From positions 1 to 64,000 of the forward strand of contig LNDO01000050.1 of NCBI GenBank assembly GCA_001465025.1: a DNA stretch of 64,000 nucleotides. Reading direction: 5' to 3'. The stretch's first letter is position 1; each line of letters opens with the position of its first letter. This stretch comes from Pseudomonas sp. Ga0074129 (lineage in GTDB: Bacteria; Pseudomonadota; Gammaproteobacteria; Pseudomonadales; Pseudomonadaceae). Made by a program: the position numbers and the translations under genes. The notes under the pieces were generated by a model that searched no databases, was not told the DNA's origin, and saw only the letters and a program-made list of their open reading frames with translations. Shown piece after piece: positions 17,256 through 26,487 of the stretch.

Positions 17256-18636
17256 TGACTTTGTCGCGCAGCTTGTTAGCGGCGTGATCAAGTGCCTGGA
17301 TGACTTTTTCTTTGTCGAAGTTCTGGATGCCATTAGTGTCCAGATACATGGAAAAACCCGGCAACTCATGTTCGACATAGCTCGATGTCGCGCCCAAGTC
17401 ACGGCGGAAGTCCACCACCTGATAAATCTGCACCGGACGGGTAAAACCTTTGACGGTGATCTGGCCTTTATCGCGGCACATGATCACGTCTTTGACCAGT
17501 GAGTAGGTCTCGTGAGAAATCAGGATTTCACCTGATTCCGCAGCGCTCTCCAAACGGCTGGCCAGGTTCACGTCGCGACCGATAATGGTGTAATCCATGC
17601 GCGTGTCAGCGCCGAAATTACCCACGGTGCAGTAACCGGTGTTCAGCCCCATGCGGATTTCCAGTGGCTTGGTGATGCCCTGGGCTCGCCACTGTTGGCG
17701 CAGTACTTTCATGTGTTTGCGCATGGCGATGGCCATGGAGACTGCATTCACCGCATCTTTCTTAGCGCCTTTGCTGCTCGGGTCGCCAAAGAAAACCATC
17801 ACACAATCGCCGACGAACTTGTCGATGGTGCCGCCGTATTTCAGGCAGATCTTCGACATTTCGTTGAGGTAAGTGTTGAGCAAATCGGTCAGGGCTTCGG
17901 CTTCCAGTTCTTCAGAGAGTTCGGTAAAGCCCTTGATGTCGGAGAAGAACACCGTGAGTTTTTTGCGCTGGGTTTCCAAGCGCACACTCTTCTTGCCGGT
18001 GAAGATCGATTCCCATACTTGAGGTGACAAGTACTTAGCCAGGTTGCGTGCCAGGCGCGCGGCCTTTTCCTGTTCGCGACTGATCTCCGCCCGCACCTGC
18101 GCCAGGCGCAGCCCTTGCTGGTGGACGTAGTAGGCGGTGATGCAGATGTACAGTGTGGTGAACCCGATGCTAACCAAGGCAACCAGAGCGGGGGTGTGGA
18201 TGTTGGGCGTGATACCCGTCAAGGCCAGGGTGAACACCGCGCTGCTTGCGGCGATCAGGCTGGCGAGCCCTAGGTAACGCAAGCCGCCAATCACCAGGGC
18301 GCTAAAGGCCATTATCAGCAGGGCCATTAGGCTCGGCACCACAGAAAAACCAAGTAAGGAAAGCGTGGCGCCGCAATGTAAAGCGTCGACAAATAACAGG
18401 CTGAGGGTGGTGCGTTGCGGGTGATCGCGCTTGAAGCGCAGGCTTAAATGATGAGCCAGATGCGGGTAGAGCAGGGCGTAGGGCACCATCCACAAAATCA
18501 CATAGCTGAAGTGCTGGGTATAGGTGCCGGCCGCGATGCTGGCGGCCATGGCGATATAAGCGAGCACGCGTGTGTAGTATTCGCGCAGTGGCGGGGCGGG
18601 CAATTCAGAAAGACGCGGGGTGCTTTTAACGTTCAT
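17248..18636 (-). CDS. cyaB: CyaB, class III adenylate cyclase with MASE2 sensor
   Basis: Makes cAMP from ATP, feeding Vfr in P. aeruginosa. The 462-residue protein begins with a membrane MASE2 domain (about 17-200, several helices) and ends in a class III cyclase domain. Metal-binding aspartates lie in FFSDIKGFT and KFVGDCVMVFFG; the transition-state region GRDVNLASRLES is intact. Length and layout equal P. aeruginosa CyaB (about 463 residues as recalled). FimV, needed for CyaB activity in P. aeruginosa, is encoded 4 kb upstream in this window. Confidence 0.92.
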   Translation of the reverse strand: MNVKSTPRLSELPAPPLREYYTRVLAYIAMAASIAAGTYTQHFSYVILWMVPYALLYPHLAHHLSLRFKRDHPQRTTLSLLFVDALHCGATLSLLGFSVVPSLMALLIMAFSALVIGGLRYLGLASLIAASSAVFTLALTGITPNIHTPALVALVSIGFTTLYICITAYYVHQQGLRLAQVRAEISREQEKAARLARNLAKYLSPQVWESIFTGKKSVRLETQRKKLTVFFSDIKGFTELSEELEAEALTDLLNTYLNEMSKICLKYGGTIDKFVGDCVMVFFGDPSSKGAKKDAVNAVSMAIAMRKHMKVLRQQWRAQGITKPLEIRMGLNTGYCTVGNFGADTRMDYTIIGRDVNLASRLESAAESGEILISHETYSLVKDVIMCRDKGQITVKGFTRPVQIYQVVDFRRDLGATSSYVEHELPGFSMYLDTNGIQNFDKEKVIQALDHAANKLRDKVIM

Positions 18637-18838
18637 CCGGGTGAGCTGTCCCTACTGCTAGCAGATGCGCCGTTGGCCGAGCGCCGGGTTTGCAGACGCC
18701 ATCTAGCCTGCAAAGAGCCGGGATCATAACCAAGCACAGGACAAGCGCCAAGGGTATCGGCTCAAAGGTGTGCGATCAGTGACGGTCGGCCAGCCCAACC
18801 TTTATTCGAGTATGCCGCGTAAGGCGTGCGCGCGGTTG

Positions 18839-19153
18839 TTAGAACTTGATTCGGCCGGTGAACGCATCCTTGAGCATCACCCAGTCCCCCAATAGTGAAT
18901 AGAGCGGGTAATCGAAGGTTGCGGGGCGGTTCTTTTCAAAAACAAAGTGGCCGATCCAAGCAAATCCATAGCCAATCACGGGCAGGGCCAGCAGCCATAA
19001 CCATTGTTGCGTCAGCAGGGTATAGGCCAGCACGCTGAGTACGAGCAGGCTACCTACATAATGCAGGCGACGGCAGGTGGCATTACTGTGCTCTTGCAGG
19101 TAATAAGGGTAAAACTCGGCAAAACTTTTGAAGCGGTCAGCAGGCGCGGTCAT
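18839..19153 (-). CDS. Mpo1-like (DUF962) membrane protein
   Basis: A 104-residue protein of the DUF962/Mpo1 family. The motifs FAEFYPYYLQEHSNATCRRLHYVG and GYGFAWIGHFVFEKNRPATF are diagnostic, with conserved histidines between hydrophobic helices and the C-terminal SLLGDWVMLKDAFTGRI. The yeast member is an iron-dependent dioxygenase acting on 2-hydroxy fatty acids; a similar role here is only inference. Confidence 0.88.
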   Translation of the reverse strand: MTAPADRFKSFAEFYPYYLQEHSNATCRRLHYVGSLLVLSVLAYTLLTQQWLWLLALPVIGYGFAWIGHFVFEKNRPATFDYPLYSLLGDWVMLKDAFTGRIKF

Positions 19154-19310
19154 CGGTTGCCTCCGGTTTTATGCGAGTGGCTGCTGCGCGGTATTGCTTT
19201 GATGGCAGCTTGGTCTGAGTCTAGGTCGGCGGGCGCGCTAAGCCACTGACATTCGGTGCCAGTTTAGTATCCTTGGGCCGTCCTCCCTTTTGCCGACAAT
19301 AAGAATAACC

Positions 19311-20324
19311 ATGAGCGAACGAACCACTTCCTCCAGTTGGGCTTCTGGCATTGTCGCTGCGCTTGAGCTGGGCGGCGTTGATTGCCGCCAGTTGTTTGCC
19401 CAACTGGGTCTCGATTACGCGGCATTGACCAACCCTGATGCGCGCTTTGCGCAAGATGCCATGACCCGCTTGTGGCACCGGGCGGTTGAGGCTTCGGGTA
19501 ATCCGGCCATTGGCTTGAACATGGCGAAGACGCTGCGTCCATCCTCGTTCAATGTGGTCGGTTATGCGGTGATGAGCAGCCGCAATCTGCAGGAGGGGTT
19601 TACCCGCCTGGTGCGCTACCAACGGATTATTGGTGAGGGCGCTGACCTGAGTTTTCAGCCAACGCCTGAAGGCTATGAAATGGTCCTGGCGATCCATGGT
19701 GACCGTTTGCCCTCGGCGCGGCAAAGTGCCGAAGCCTGCCTGGCTTATGCCCTGGCTTTTTGCCGTTGGCTCACGGGGACGCCCCTGCACCCACGGCTGG
19801 TTAGCCTGATGGGGCCGCCACCTGCTGACCTTGCACCCTATGAAGAGGTGTTTCAGTGCCCGTTGCAATTCAATGCCGAGCAATACGCTTTGCTGTTTGA
19901 ACGGGCTGATCTAGATGCGCCGCTGCCCTCGGCGAATGAGGCGCTGGCGCAACTGCATGATCGCTTTGCGGGTGACTATCTGGCGCGGTTTTCCGGCACG
20001 CGGGTGACGCACCAGACCCGTCAGGTGATTTGCCGGTTGCTGCCGCAAGGTGAGCCTAAGCGTGAGGCGGTGGCTCAAGCGCTGCTGTTATCCGAACGCA
20101 CCTTGCAGCGTCGTTTGCAGGACGAAGGCACACGCTACCAGCAATTGCTCGATGACACGCGACGCGAGTTGGCGGGCCAGTATTTGGCGCAGGCCAGCCT
20201 GACCTTGCTGGAAGTGTCCTATTTGCTGGGGTTTGCCGACCCCAGCAACTTCTACCGTGCCTTTCGCCGCTGGTTTGATACCACACCCAGCGAATACCGC
20301 ACGCGGATGTTCAACCTCAGCTGA
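19311..20324 (+). CDS. AraC-family regulator with arabinose-binding-like N-terminus (OruR type)
   Basis: A 337-residue regulator. The N-terminal 190 residues match the PF12625-type ligand domain seen in OruR/ArgR-like and hydrocarbon-utilisation regulators. The C-terminus holds the AraC HTH pair: EAVAQALLLSERTLQRRLQD and LLEVSYLLGFADPSNFYRAF, then DTTPSEYR. The ATG at 19311 fits the conserved beginning better than the start at 19290. It is divergent from the Mpo1-like gene and convergent to trkH; no target operon is obvious. Confidence 0.88.
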   Translation: MSERTTSSSWASGIVAALELGGVDCRQLFAQLGLDYAALTNPDARFAQDAMTRLWHRAVEASGNPAIGLNMAKTLRPSSFNVVGYAVMSSRNLQEGFTRLVRYQRIIGEGADLSFQPTPEGYEMVLAIHGDRLPSARQSAEACLAYALAFCRWLTGTPLHPRLVSLMGPPPADLAPYEEVFQCPLQFNAEQYALLFERADLDAPLPSANEALAQLHDRFAGDYLARFSGTRVTHQTRQVICRLLPQGEPKREAVAQALLLSERTLQRRLQDEGTRYQQLLDDTRRELAGQYLAQASLTLLEVSYLLGFADPSNFYRAFRRWFDTTPSEYRTRMFNLS

Positions 20325-20348
20325 ACGTGGCGGCGGCCGGGCGGCCTG

Positions 20349-21803
20349 TTAATGCCGCCAGAAGGCCGGCAGCATCAAGACCAGCACGGTCAAGATCTCC
20401 AGGCGGCCCAGCAGCATGCCGAATGTCAGCAGCCACTTGGCGGTGTCGGGCAGGCTGGAGAAATTGCCCGCCGGGCCGATGATCGGCCCCATGCCCGGTC
20501 CGACACCGGAAACGGTGCTGGCCGCACCGCTGAGTGCGGTGATCCAGTCCAGGCCGCACAGCGTCAGGCCCAAGGCCAGTAAGGCGATGGTGATGGTGAA
20601 AAAGAACGAGAAGGTCAGGATCGAGCGGACAATGTCTTCATCCAGGTTATGGCCGTTGTATTGCTGTTTGATCACTGCACGCGGATGCACCAGTTGCATC
20701 AAGTTGGCCTTGAGCAACACGTACGCCACTTGAAAACGGAAAATTTTCAGTCCGCCTGCGGTTGAGCCAGAGCAGCCGCCAATAAAACCCAGGTAGAAGA
20801 ACAGCATGCCAGCAAAACCTCCCCAGAGCGTGTAGTCGCCCAAGGCAAAGCCGGTGGTGGTCATGATCGAGGTGGTGTTAAACGCTACGTGGCGAATGGC
20901 TTCCAGCCAATGTAACTCGGTGCTCAGGCAGTACCAGGTGCCCAAAACCAGCCAAATACTCAACAGAATCGCCAGAAAGCCCCGCACTTGCTGGTCCCTG
21001 ATCAGGGCCATGTAATTGCCGCGTAGCATGGATGCCAACAGCACAAAGGGCACGCTGCCGAGGATCATCAGCACGATGATGACCCAGTGCACGGCCGGCT
21101 CGGTCCACTTACCCACCGATTGATCTGACGTGGAAAATCCGCCGGTGGAGATGGCCGACATGGTGTGGTTGATCGCATCAAAACCACCCATGCCAACGCT
21201 CCACAGGACCACGCAGCCAATGATGCTGATGCCCAGATAAGCCGCGATCATGTATTTAGCGACCATGTGTGAGCGCGGCATGATCTTTTCGGATCGATCC
21301 GACGATTCAGTCTGGAACAGGCGCATGCCACCGATGCGCAGCATGGGCAGAATCGCCACGGCCATGGCGATAAAACCAATACCGCCCAGCCAATGCAGCA
21401 ACGAGCGCCAGATCAGAATCCCCGGTGACATGGTGTCGAGGCCGACGAGCACGGTGGCGCCTGTTGCAGTGATGCCGGACATGCTCTCAAAAACGGCGTC
21501 GGTCACCCCCAAATGCTGGGAAAACATAAATGGCAACGAGGCAAACAGCCCCACCAGTATCCAACTGGAGACCGTCAGCAGGTACATGTCGCGGGGGCGC
21601 AGCTGAATATCCTTGGGCTTGCCTTGAGCGATCATCGCCATCCCGGCGATAAAGGTGATCATGCTCGACCAGAGAAAAGCGTTGAGCTCATGGGCGAGAT
21701 CGAACAGCACCAAGGTCAGCATGGGCACGGCCATGCTGATCGCCAGTGTCAGCAGGAAGATGCCATTGATGAAGGTGATGATGCGTAAGGTTGGCCAAGC
21801 CAT
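20349..21803 (-). CDS. trkH: TrkH-family potassium uptake protein (downstream paralogue)
   Basis: The channel subunit of the Trk K+ uptake system, working with cytosolic TrkA (not in this window). The 484-residue protein has four membrane-P-loop-membrane units; selectivity-filter-like glycine motifs are visible at GITATGATVL, ISTGGFSTSD, TTTGFALGD and GGCSGSTAGGLKIFR. It follows a second trkH of the same length by only 46 bp; the two share most of these motifs and long identical stretches, so they are a tandem duplication. Confidence 0.93.
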   Translation of the reverse strand: MAWPTLRIITFINGIFLLTLAISMAVPMLTLVLFDLAHELNAFLWSSMITFIAGMAMIAQGKPKDIQLRPRDMYLLTVSSWILVGLFASLPFMFSQHLGVTDAVFESMSGITATGATVLVGLDTMSPGILIWRSLLHWLGGIGFIAMAVAILPMLRIGGMRLFQTESSDRSEKIMPRSHMVAKYMIAAYLGISIIGCVVLWSVGMGGFDAINHTMSAISTGGFSTSDQSVGKWTEPAVHWVIIVLMILGSVPFVLLASMLRGNYMALIRDQQVRGFLAILLSIWLVLGTWYCLSTELHWLEAIRHVAFNTTSIMTTTGFALGDYTLWGGFAGMLFFYLGFIGGCSGSTAGGLKIFRFQVAYVLLKANLMQLVHPRAVIKQQYNGHNLDEDIVRSILTFSFFFTITIALLALGLTLCGLDWITALSGAASTVSGVGPGMGPIIGPAGNFSSLPDTAKWLLTFGMLLGRLEILTVLVLMLPAFWRH

Positions 21804-21849
21804 CTACGTGGGTTCCATTTTGAGTAGACCTGCGGTCTAACAACTCTAG

Positions 21850-23304
21850 TCAGTGGCGCCAGAAGGCCCGCGTTACCAGCACTAAAACGGTGAGAATTTC
21901 CAGGCGACCCAGCAGCATGCCCAAGGTCAACAACCACTTTGCCGAATCGGGCAGGCTGGAGAAATTACCGGCCGGGCCAATAATGGGGCCAAGCCCGGGG
22001 CCAACGTTACACACCGCTGTAGCCGCCGCTGTGAGTGCCGTTACCCAGTCCAGGCCAATCAATGCGAGACCCAAAGCGATCAGACCGATGGTGATGGCAA
22101 AGAAAAAAGAGAAGGTGATCAGCGAGCGGACAATCTCTTCATCGAGATTGTGGTTGTTGTACTGCTGTTTGATCACTGCGCGTGGGTGAATCAGTTGCTG
22201 CAGGTTGGCCTTGAGCAACACATAAGCCACCTGGAAACGGAAGATTTTCAAGCCGCCGGCGGTCGAGCCAGAGCAGCCGCCGACAAACGTCAGGTAGAAA
22301 AACAGCAGCACGGCAAAGCTGCCCCAGGTGGTGTAGTCACCCAGTGCCACGCCCGTGGTTGTTACAATCGATGTGACGTTAACCGCGACGATGCGGAAGG
22401 CATCCAGCCAACTGTTGTCAGAGTTTAGCCACAGCCAAGTGCCGAAGATTAGCCATGTGATCAGCAAAAAACCGAGGAAACCACGAACCTGATGGTCCTT
22501 GAGTAGTGCGCGTCGATTGCCACGCAGGGTGGCTACATAGAGCGTGAAGGGAAGGCTGCCAAAAATCATCACAACAACTGCAATCCAGTGAATAGAGGGC
22601 TGGGGCCAGTTGGCAAGTGACATATCGGAAGTAGAGAAACCACCTGTAGAAATAAGCGACATGGCGTGATTTATTGCGTCGAATGGCGTCATGCCCGCTG
22701 CCCATAACGCCAAAAAACTAACAAGTGTCAGTCCGCTGTATATCAGTAGGATGTATTTGGCCGCCATGTGTGAGCGTGGCATGACCTTATCGCCCCAGTC
22801 CGATGATTCGGTCTGGAACAGGCGCATGCCCCCCACGCGCAGCAGCGGTAAAATCGCTACCGCCATGCCGATAAAGCCGATACCGCCGAGCCAGTGCAGC
22901 ATCGAGCGCCAAATCAACAACCCAGGTGAGGCGTTATCGAGGCCGACCAGGACGGTGGAACCAGTGGTGGTGATGCCTGACATGGTTTCAAAGAACGCAT
23001 CGGTGTAACTGATGTGGTGAATCAACACCATGGGCAGCGCAGCAAAGATGCACACCACCAACCAGCTGGCGGTGGTCAGCAGGTACATGTCGCGGGGGCG
23101 TAACTGCGCGTCCTTGGGCCTGCCTGGGATAACCATGGCGATACCGGCCACCGCAGTGGCCAGGCTTGACCACAGAAAAGCATCTAGGTCATCAGCGCGT
23201 GAATATGCCAATAGCGTCAGCATGGGAATGAGCATGCTGACAGCCAGGGTGATCAAAAATATGCCGAGAATAAAAGCGATGATGCGCAACGTCGACAATG
23301 ACAT
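21850..23304 (-). CDS. trkH: TrkH-family potassium uptake protein (upstream paralogue)
   Basis: Second Trk channel subunit of 484 residues, first gene of the tandem pair. P-loop motifs are GITTTGSTVL, ISTGGFSTSD, TTTGVALGD (Val where the other copy has Phe) and GGCSGSTAGGLKIFR. The C-terminal halves of the two copies are the most alike; the regions between helices differ more, which points to an old duplication with divergence, not a recent copy. The pair may differ in affinity or in Na+/K+ preference (inference). Confidence 0.93.
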   Translation of the reverse strand: MSLSTLRIIAFILGIFLITLAVSMLIPMLTLLAYSRADDLDAFLWSSLATAVAGIAMVIPGRPKDAQLRPRDMYLLTTASWLVVCIFAALPMVLIHHISYTDAFFETMSGITTTGSTVLVGLDNASPGLLIWRSMLHWLGGIGFIGMAVAILPLLRVGGMRLFQTESSDWGDKVMPRSHMAAKYILLIYSGLTLVSFLALWAAGMTPFDAINHAMSLISTGGFSTSDMSLANWPQPSIHWIAVVVMIFGSLPFTLYVATLRGNRRALLKDHQVRGFLGFLLITWLIFGTWLWLNSDNSWLDAFRIVAVNVTSIVTTTGVALGDYTTWGSFAVLLFFYLTFVGGCSGSTAGGLKIFRFQVAYVLLKANLQQLIHPRAVIKQQYNNHNLDEEIVRSLITFSFFFAITIGLIALGLALIGLDWVTALTAAATAVCNVGPGLGPIIGPAGNFSSLPDSAKWLLTLGMLLGRLEILTVLVLVTRAFWRH

Positions 23305-23456
23305 GAATACCAGCTCGTGCTCACAAGCAAAGGGGCGTCATTCTACGCGCGCTGGTGCTGCTGTACAGCGTGCATAAAGGCCGCTTTACAAGCGCATGGC
23401 GCAGCATAGAATAGCCGCCAAGTGCCGTCCTTTGCCGGTTTCTGAGCCCTTCGATC

Positions 23457-23798
23457 ATGTCTGATAGCAATCCCTGCTTAACCTGTGGCGCCTGCTGCGC
23501 GCACTTCCGTGTTTCTTTTTTTTGGGGTGAGTGCCAATCGGCGGGTGGTGTTGTGCCCGATGATCAGGTGGTGCTGATTACACCGCACCGGGTGGCGATG
23601 CGTGGCACGGATGCAAAACCTGCGCGTTGCATCGGGCTTGCCGGTGAAGTGGGTAAAGGCGTGAGTTGTTCGCTCTATGAGCAGCGCTCCAGTCCTTGTC
23701 GCGAGTTTGATGCCTCTTGGGTTAATGGCGAGCACAATCCCCGATGTGATACCGCGCGTCAGGCGCATGGGTTACCACCCTTGATGCCGCCTGCCTGA
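23457..23798 (+). CDS. YkgJ-family cysteine cluster protein
   Basis: A 113-residue protein with the CxxCxxCC-type N-terminal cluster (CLTCGACCAHFRV) and further cysteines in WGEC, ARCIGL, VSCSLYEQRSSPCREF and NPRCDTA. The family is thought to bind zinc or an iron-sulfur cluster; no reaction is established. It is divergent from the trkH pair with 152 bp between the start codons. Confidence 0.88.
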   Translation: MSDSNPCLTCGACCAHFRVSFFWGECQSAGGVVPDDQVVLITPHRVAMRGTDAKPARCIGLAGEVGKGVSCSLYEQRSSPCREFDASWVNGEHNPRCDTARQAHGLPPLMPPA

Positions 23799-23884
23799 GC
23801 GCTCACCTGCGGCTGTTGCCTGTGCATGCCCCCTTCACCTAATGGGGCTAAAATGACGGACTTTTTACTGCTGCGAGGTGGCTG

Positions 23885-24442
23885 ATGGACGCTTTAGATG
23901 CGCTGCTTAATCGTGTTTCCGCTCCGCGCTTGATCGCTCCTGCACCGGATGCTGCGCAGCGTGAGTTGCTGTTCCGTGCCGCCCTGCGCGCGCCCGACCA
24001 TGCCCAGCTAAAGCCTTGGCGCTTTCTTACGGTGGAAGGCGAGGGGCTGAATCAGTTGGGTGAGTTGTTTGCCCGTGCACTGCCTGCCGACGCTGCGCCT
24101 GAAGCGCTTTCCAAAGCCCGTGCCATGCCATTACGAGCGCCGCTGCTGGTACTGGTGATCGCCCATGTGCAGGCCCACGCCAAGGTGCCGGAGTTGGAGC
24201 AAGTATTGGCAGCCGGTTGCGCCGCCCATGCAATTTTGCTGGCCGCTCATGCGCAAGGCATTGGTGCGGTATGGCGCACCGGTGATATGGCCTACAACGC
24301 CACGGTAGCGGCAGGTTTGGGCTTGGCTGACGGCGAGCAGTTGATCGCATACCTCTACCTGGGGACGCCTGAGCGTGAATTGCGCGCCGTGCCGCAGGTA
24401 ACGGTGGCTGATTACGTCAGGGCCTGGCCGCTGGTTGATTAA
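23885..24442 (+). CDS. YdjA-like nitroreductase family protein
   Basis: An FMN-dependent nitroreductase-fold oxidoreductase of 185 residues. The N-terminal signature RAALRAPDHAQLKPWRFLTV and the mid-protein AILLAAHAQGIGAVWRTGDMAYN are typical of YdjA, the smallest members of the family. The natural substrate is unknown. Good ribosome-binding site GAGGTGG before the ATG. Its 3' end overlaps the convergent sensor kinase gene by 26 bp. Confidence 0.9.
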   Translation: MDALDALLNRVSAPRLIAPAPDAAQRELLFRAALRAPDHAQLKPWRFLTVEGEGLNQLGELFARALPADAAPEALSKARAMPLRAPLLVLVIAHVQAHAKVPELEQVLAAGCAAHAILLAAHAQGIGAVWRTGDMAYNATVAAGLGLADGEQLIAYLYLGTPERELRAVPQVTVADYVRAWPLVD

Positions 24443-25751
24443 GCGGTAAACGCAGGGCTGCAACAAAGCCGCCCTGTGCATGGTTGGCCAGTTCCAGCTG
24501 GCCGCCGTGGCGTTCTGCAGCGCGTCGCGCAATTGCCAGGCCAAGGCCATGACCGCTGCTGGTCTGACCTGGGGCACGGTAAAACGGTTCGCCCAGATGC
24601 TTGAGGTGTTCGTTCGCGACGCCGGGGCCGTGATCACGTACGCGGATAATCAGCTGATCGGCCTCTCGCTGGGCGCTGATTTCAATAGGCCGACCCGCCG
24701 GATTAAAGCGCAGCGCGTTTCGCAGCAGGTTGTCGAGCGCGCGCTGCAGCATGTCGGGCCAGCCGCTGAACTGCAGGCTGTCGTCCAGTTGGATCGAAAT
24801 AGCCTGCTCTGGCGCGTCAAGGCGCGCATCGTCTTCCAGTTTGTATAGCAAGTCTTTTAGGTCAATGGGCTGCGCGGCTCCGGGCTCAGCGTCTAGCCTC
24901 GCCAAGGCGAGTATTTCGCTGATCAGCGCCTCTAGGCGGTCACACTCCTGATCCAGTCGCGGCCAGTATTTCTCACGCTCCTGCGCATCTGCCCGAGCTG
25001 TCAGCGCCAAGGCGATGCGCAGACGAGCCAGTGGCGAGCGTAGTTCGTGGGACACATCCCGCAGCAGTTGCCGTTGACTGCTGATCAGGCCTTGCACGCG
25101 CTCACCCATGCGGTTGAAGTCAGCGGCCAGAACGCCAAGCTCATCACGTCGGCGCGCCAGCTTTGCCAGGCTATTTTGCTGATAAGCGGTCTGCCCCAGA
25201 TCATGGACCGCGCCGCGCAGTCGATTCAGCGGGCGGGTGATGGACAGCGTCAGCAGTAGGCTGATCAAACTCAACACCAGCATGGCAATGCCTAGCGCAC
25301 TCAATGGCCAGAGCAGGCTATTGCGCTGCCAGGCGGCAATTTCAGGCAATGGCACGCGGTAGATCAGCAAGTAGGTGTCGCCGCTGGTTGGGCTGGTGTA
25401 TTCGGTACTCAAGCGCCGCCAAGGCAGACGTTTGCCATGGCGGTGACGGGCTTCAAACTCCGCTGCGCGAGGTGGAAAGGTGCCTTTGATCACCGGCTGA
25501 CCGCTTTCATCGAGCACTTGAATATCAATGTTAAAGCGTCGCTTGCGACGTTCCAGTAACGCTTGGGCTGCGTGTGGGCCCTGGGTTTCATAGTGCTGCG
25601 CCCATTTTTCGGCCAGATTTTCCAGGGCTGGGTGCTGGCTCAGTAGCCAGGCATCCTGATTAAGCATGCGTCCAAGCAGAATCGACAGGCCAGCCACCAA
25701 GGCTATCGCCAGCCAGAAGCTGGCAAAGATCCGCCAGAACAATGAACGCAC
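24417..25751 (-). CDS. cpxA: CpxA-like envelope-stress sensor histidine kinase
   Basis: Inner-membrane sensor of 444 residues: membrane helix at about 7-27, periplasmic domain to about 145, second helix at about 147-170, HAMP, the phosphorylated His in RDVSHELRSPLARLRIAL, N-box LDNLLRNALRFNPAG, and ATP-binding DHGPGVANEH and GHGLGLAIARRAAERHGG. It is the last gene of a minus-strand operon whose other members are a CpxP-like protein and a CpxR-like regulator; the order regulator-cpxP-sensor matches P. aeruginosa PA3204-PA3206 as recalled. Targets in that species include the mexAB-oprM efflux genes. Confidence 0.87.
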   Translation of the reverse strand: MRSLFWRIFASFWLAIALVAGLSILLGRMLNQDAWLLSQHPALENLAEKWAQHYETQGPHAAQALLERRKRRFNIDIQVLDESGQPVIKGTFPPRAAEFEARHRHGKRLPWRRLSTEYTSPTSGDTYLLIYRVPLPEIAAWQRNSLLWPLSALGIAMLVLSLISLLLTLSITRPLNRLRGAVHDLGQTAYQQNSLAKLARRRDELGVLAADFNRMGERVQGLISSQRQLLRDVSHELRSPLARLRIALALTARADAQEREKYWPRLDQECDRLEALISEILALARLDAEPGAAQPIDLKDLLYKLEDDARLDAPEQAISIQLDDSLQFSGWPDMLQRALDNLLRNALRFNPAGRPIEISAQREADQLIIRVRDHGPGVANEHLKHLGEPFYRAPGQTSSGHGLGLAIARRAAERHGGQLELANHAQGGFVAALRLPLNQPAARP

Positions 25752-25819
25752 GGGGTTTCCTCACAGAAAAACCGCCGAGCCTATGCGGCCCGGCGGTGGA
25801 TGGTTAAGCCAGCTTGGAT

Positions 25820-26242
25820 TTAGTTGGCCTGTTGGGCTTTCTCAGCCTTCCAGGCTTTGAATTCAGCCATTTCAGTTTGACGTTCCTGCATTTTTTTCAG
25901 CTGCTCGTCGAACGCTTTGTGTTGTTCGGGTTTGAGCAATGCGCGGATCGCGCTTTGCTGTTTGTCCTGCGCCGCCTTGATCTCGGCTTGCATGGCTTGT
26001 TTGTCACTGGCCGACAGTTTATCCAGGTAGCGCTGAGTGATTTCGTGGCGGCTCTTCATCTCACCGCCCATCAATTTACGGATTTCGCGATGCTGCTCTT
26101 TGCTCAAATCAAGCTCTTTGAACATCCGCGAGCCGTGTTCGCCGCGATGTTCGCCACCGTGACGCGGGCCGCCGTCTGGCATGGCCATCGCCAGGGTTGG
26201 CAGGGTTAAGGCCAGCAGTACAGCTGTCAGGGTCTTGCGCAT
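25820..26242 (-). CDS. CpxP/Spy-family periplasmic protein
   Basis: A 140-residue periplasmic helical chaperone-like protein. The start at 26242 (minus-strand GAGGAGAG site) gives a clean signal peptide, cut near TLAMAMPD. Two LTxxQ-like repeats are seen: LDLSKEQHREIRKLM and LLKPEQHKAFDEQL, and a histidine-rich segment GGPRHGGEHRGEHG follows the signal peptide and may bind metal. It is expected to bind the sensor domain of the kinase encoded next and to hold it inactive. The frame is open much further upstream (to 26857), but that part crosses the regulator gene and is not coding. Confidence 0.88.
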   Translation of the reverse strand: MRKTLTAVLLALTLPTLAMAMPDGGPRHGGEHRGEHGSRMFKELDLSKEQHREIRKLMGGEMKSRHEITQRYLDKLSASDKQAMQAEIKAAQDKQQSAIRALLKPEQHKAFDEQLKKMQERQTEMAEFKAWKAEKAQQAN

Positions 26243-26323
26243 GGTGTCTCTCCTCGTCTGAAACCGGTGGTTACCGGATGTGCCCAGTCTAGGGAGGTCA
26301 AGGTCAGGCGCCGTCAGGGCTAG

Positions 26324-26339
26324 GTAAAGCTTGGGTAAA
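26324..26339. promoter_or_regulatory. CpxR-box-like repeat GTAAA-N6-GTAAA
   Basis: Two GTAAA pentamers on the plus strand are separated by six bases. The E. coli CpxR box is GTAAA-N(4-8)-GTAAA, and this fits. It sits 82-97 bp before the cpxP-like start codon, in the 245-bp gap between the regulator and the cpxP-like gene, where an internal autoregulated promoter is expected. Orientation is reversed with respect to that gene. A single match of ten fixed bases can occur by chance. Confidence 0.5.
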
Positions 26340-26487
26340 GAGCGCGGTTGCACTGCTTTACATAGGGTGTTGCTGCCGTTATGTGTTGCAGCTGCGTTAA
26401 ATAGCGGCTTGCTGCTAAAAGCTGCGAAGCTCAACAGTTCAAGTCTTCTCTTGGCGATTGTAAAAGCGTGCTGTACCCCAGGCGGTT

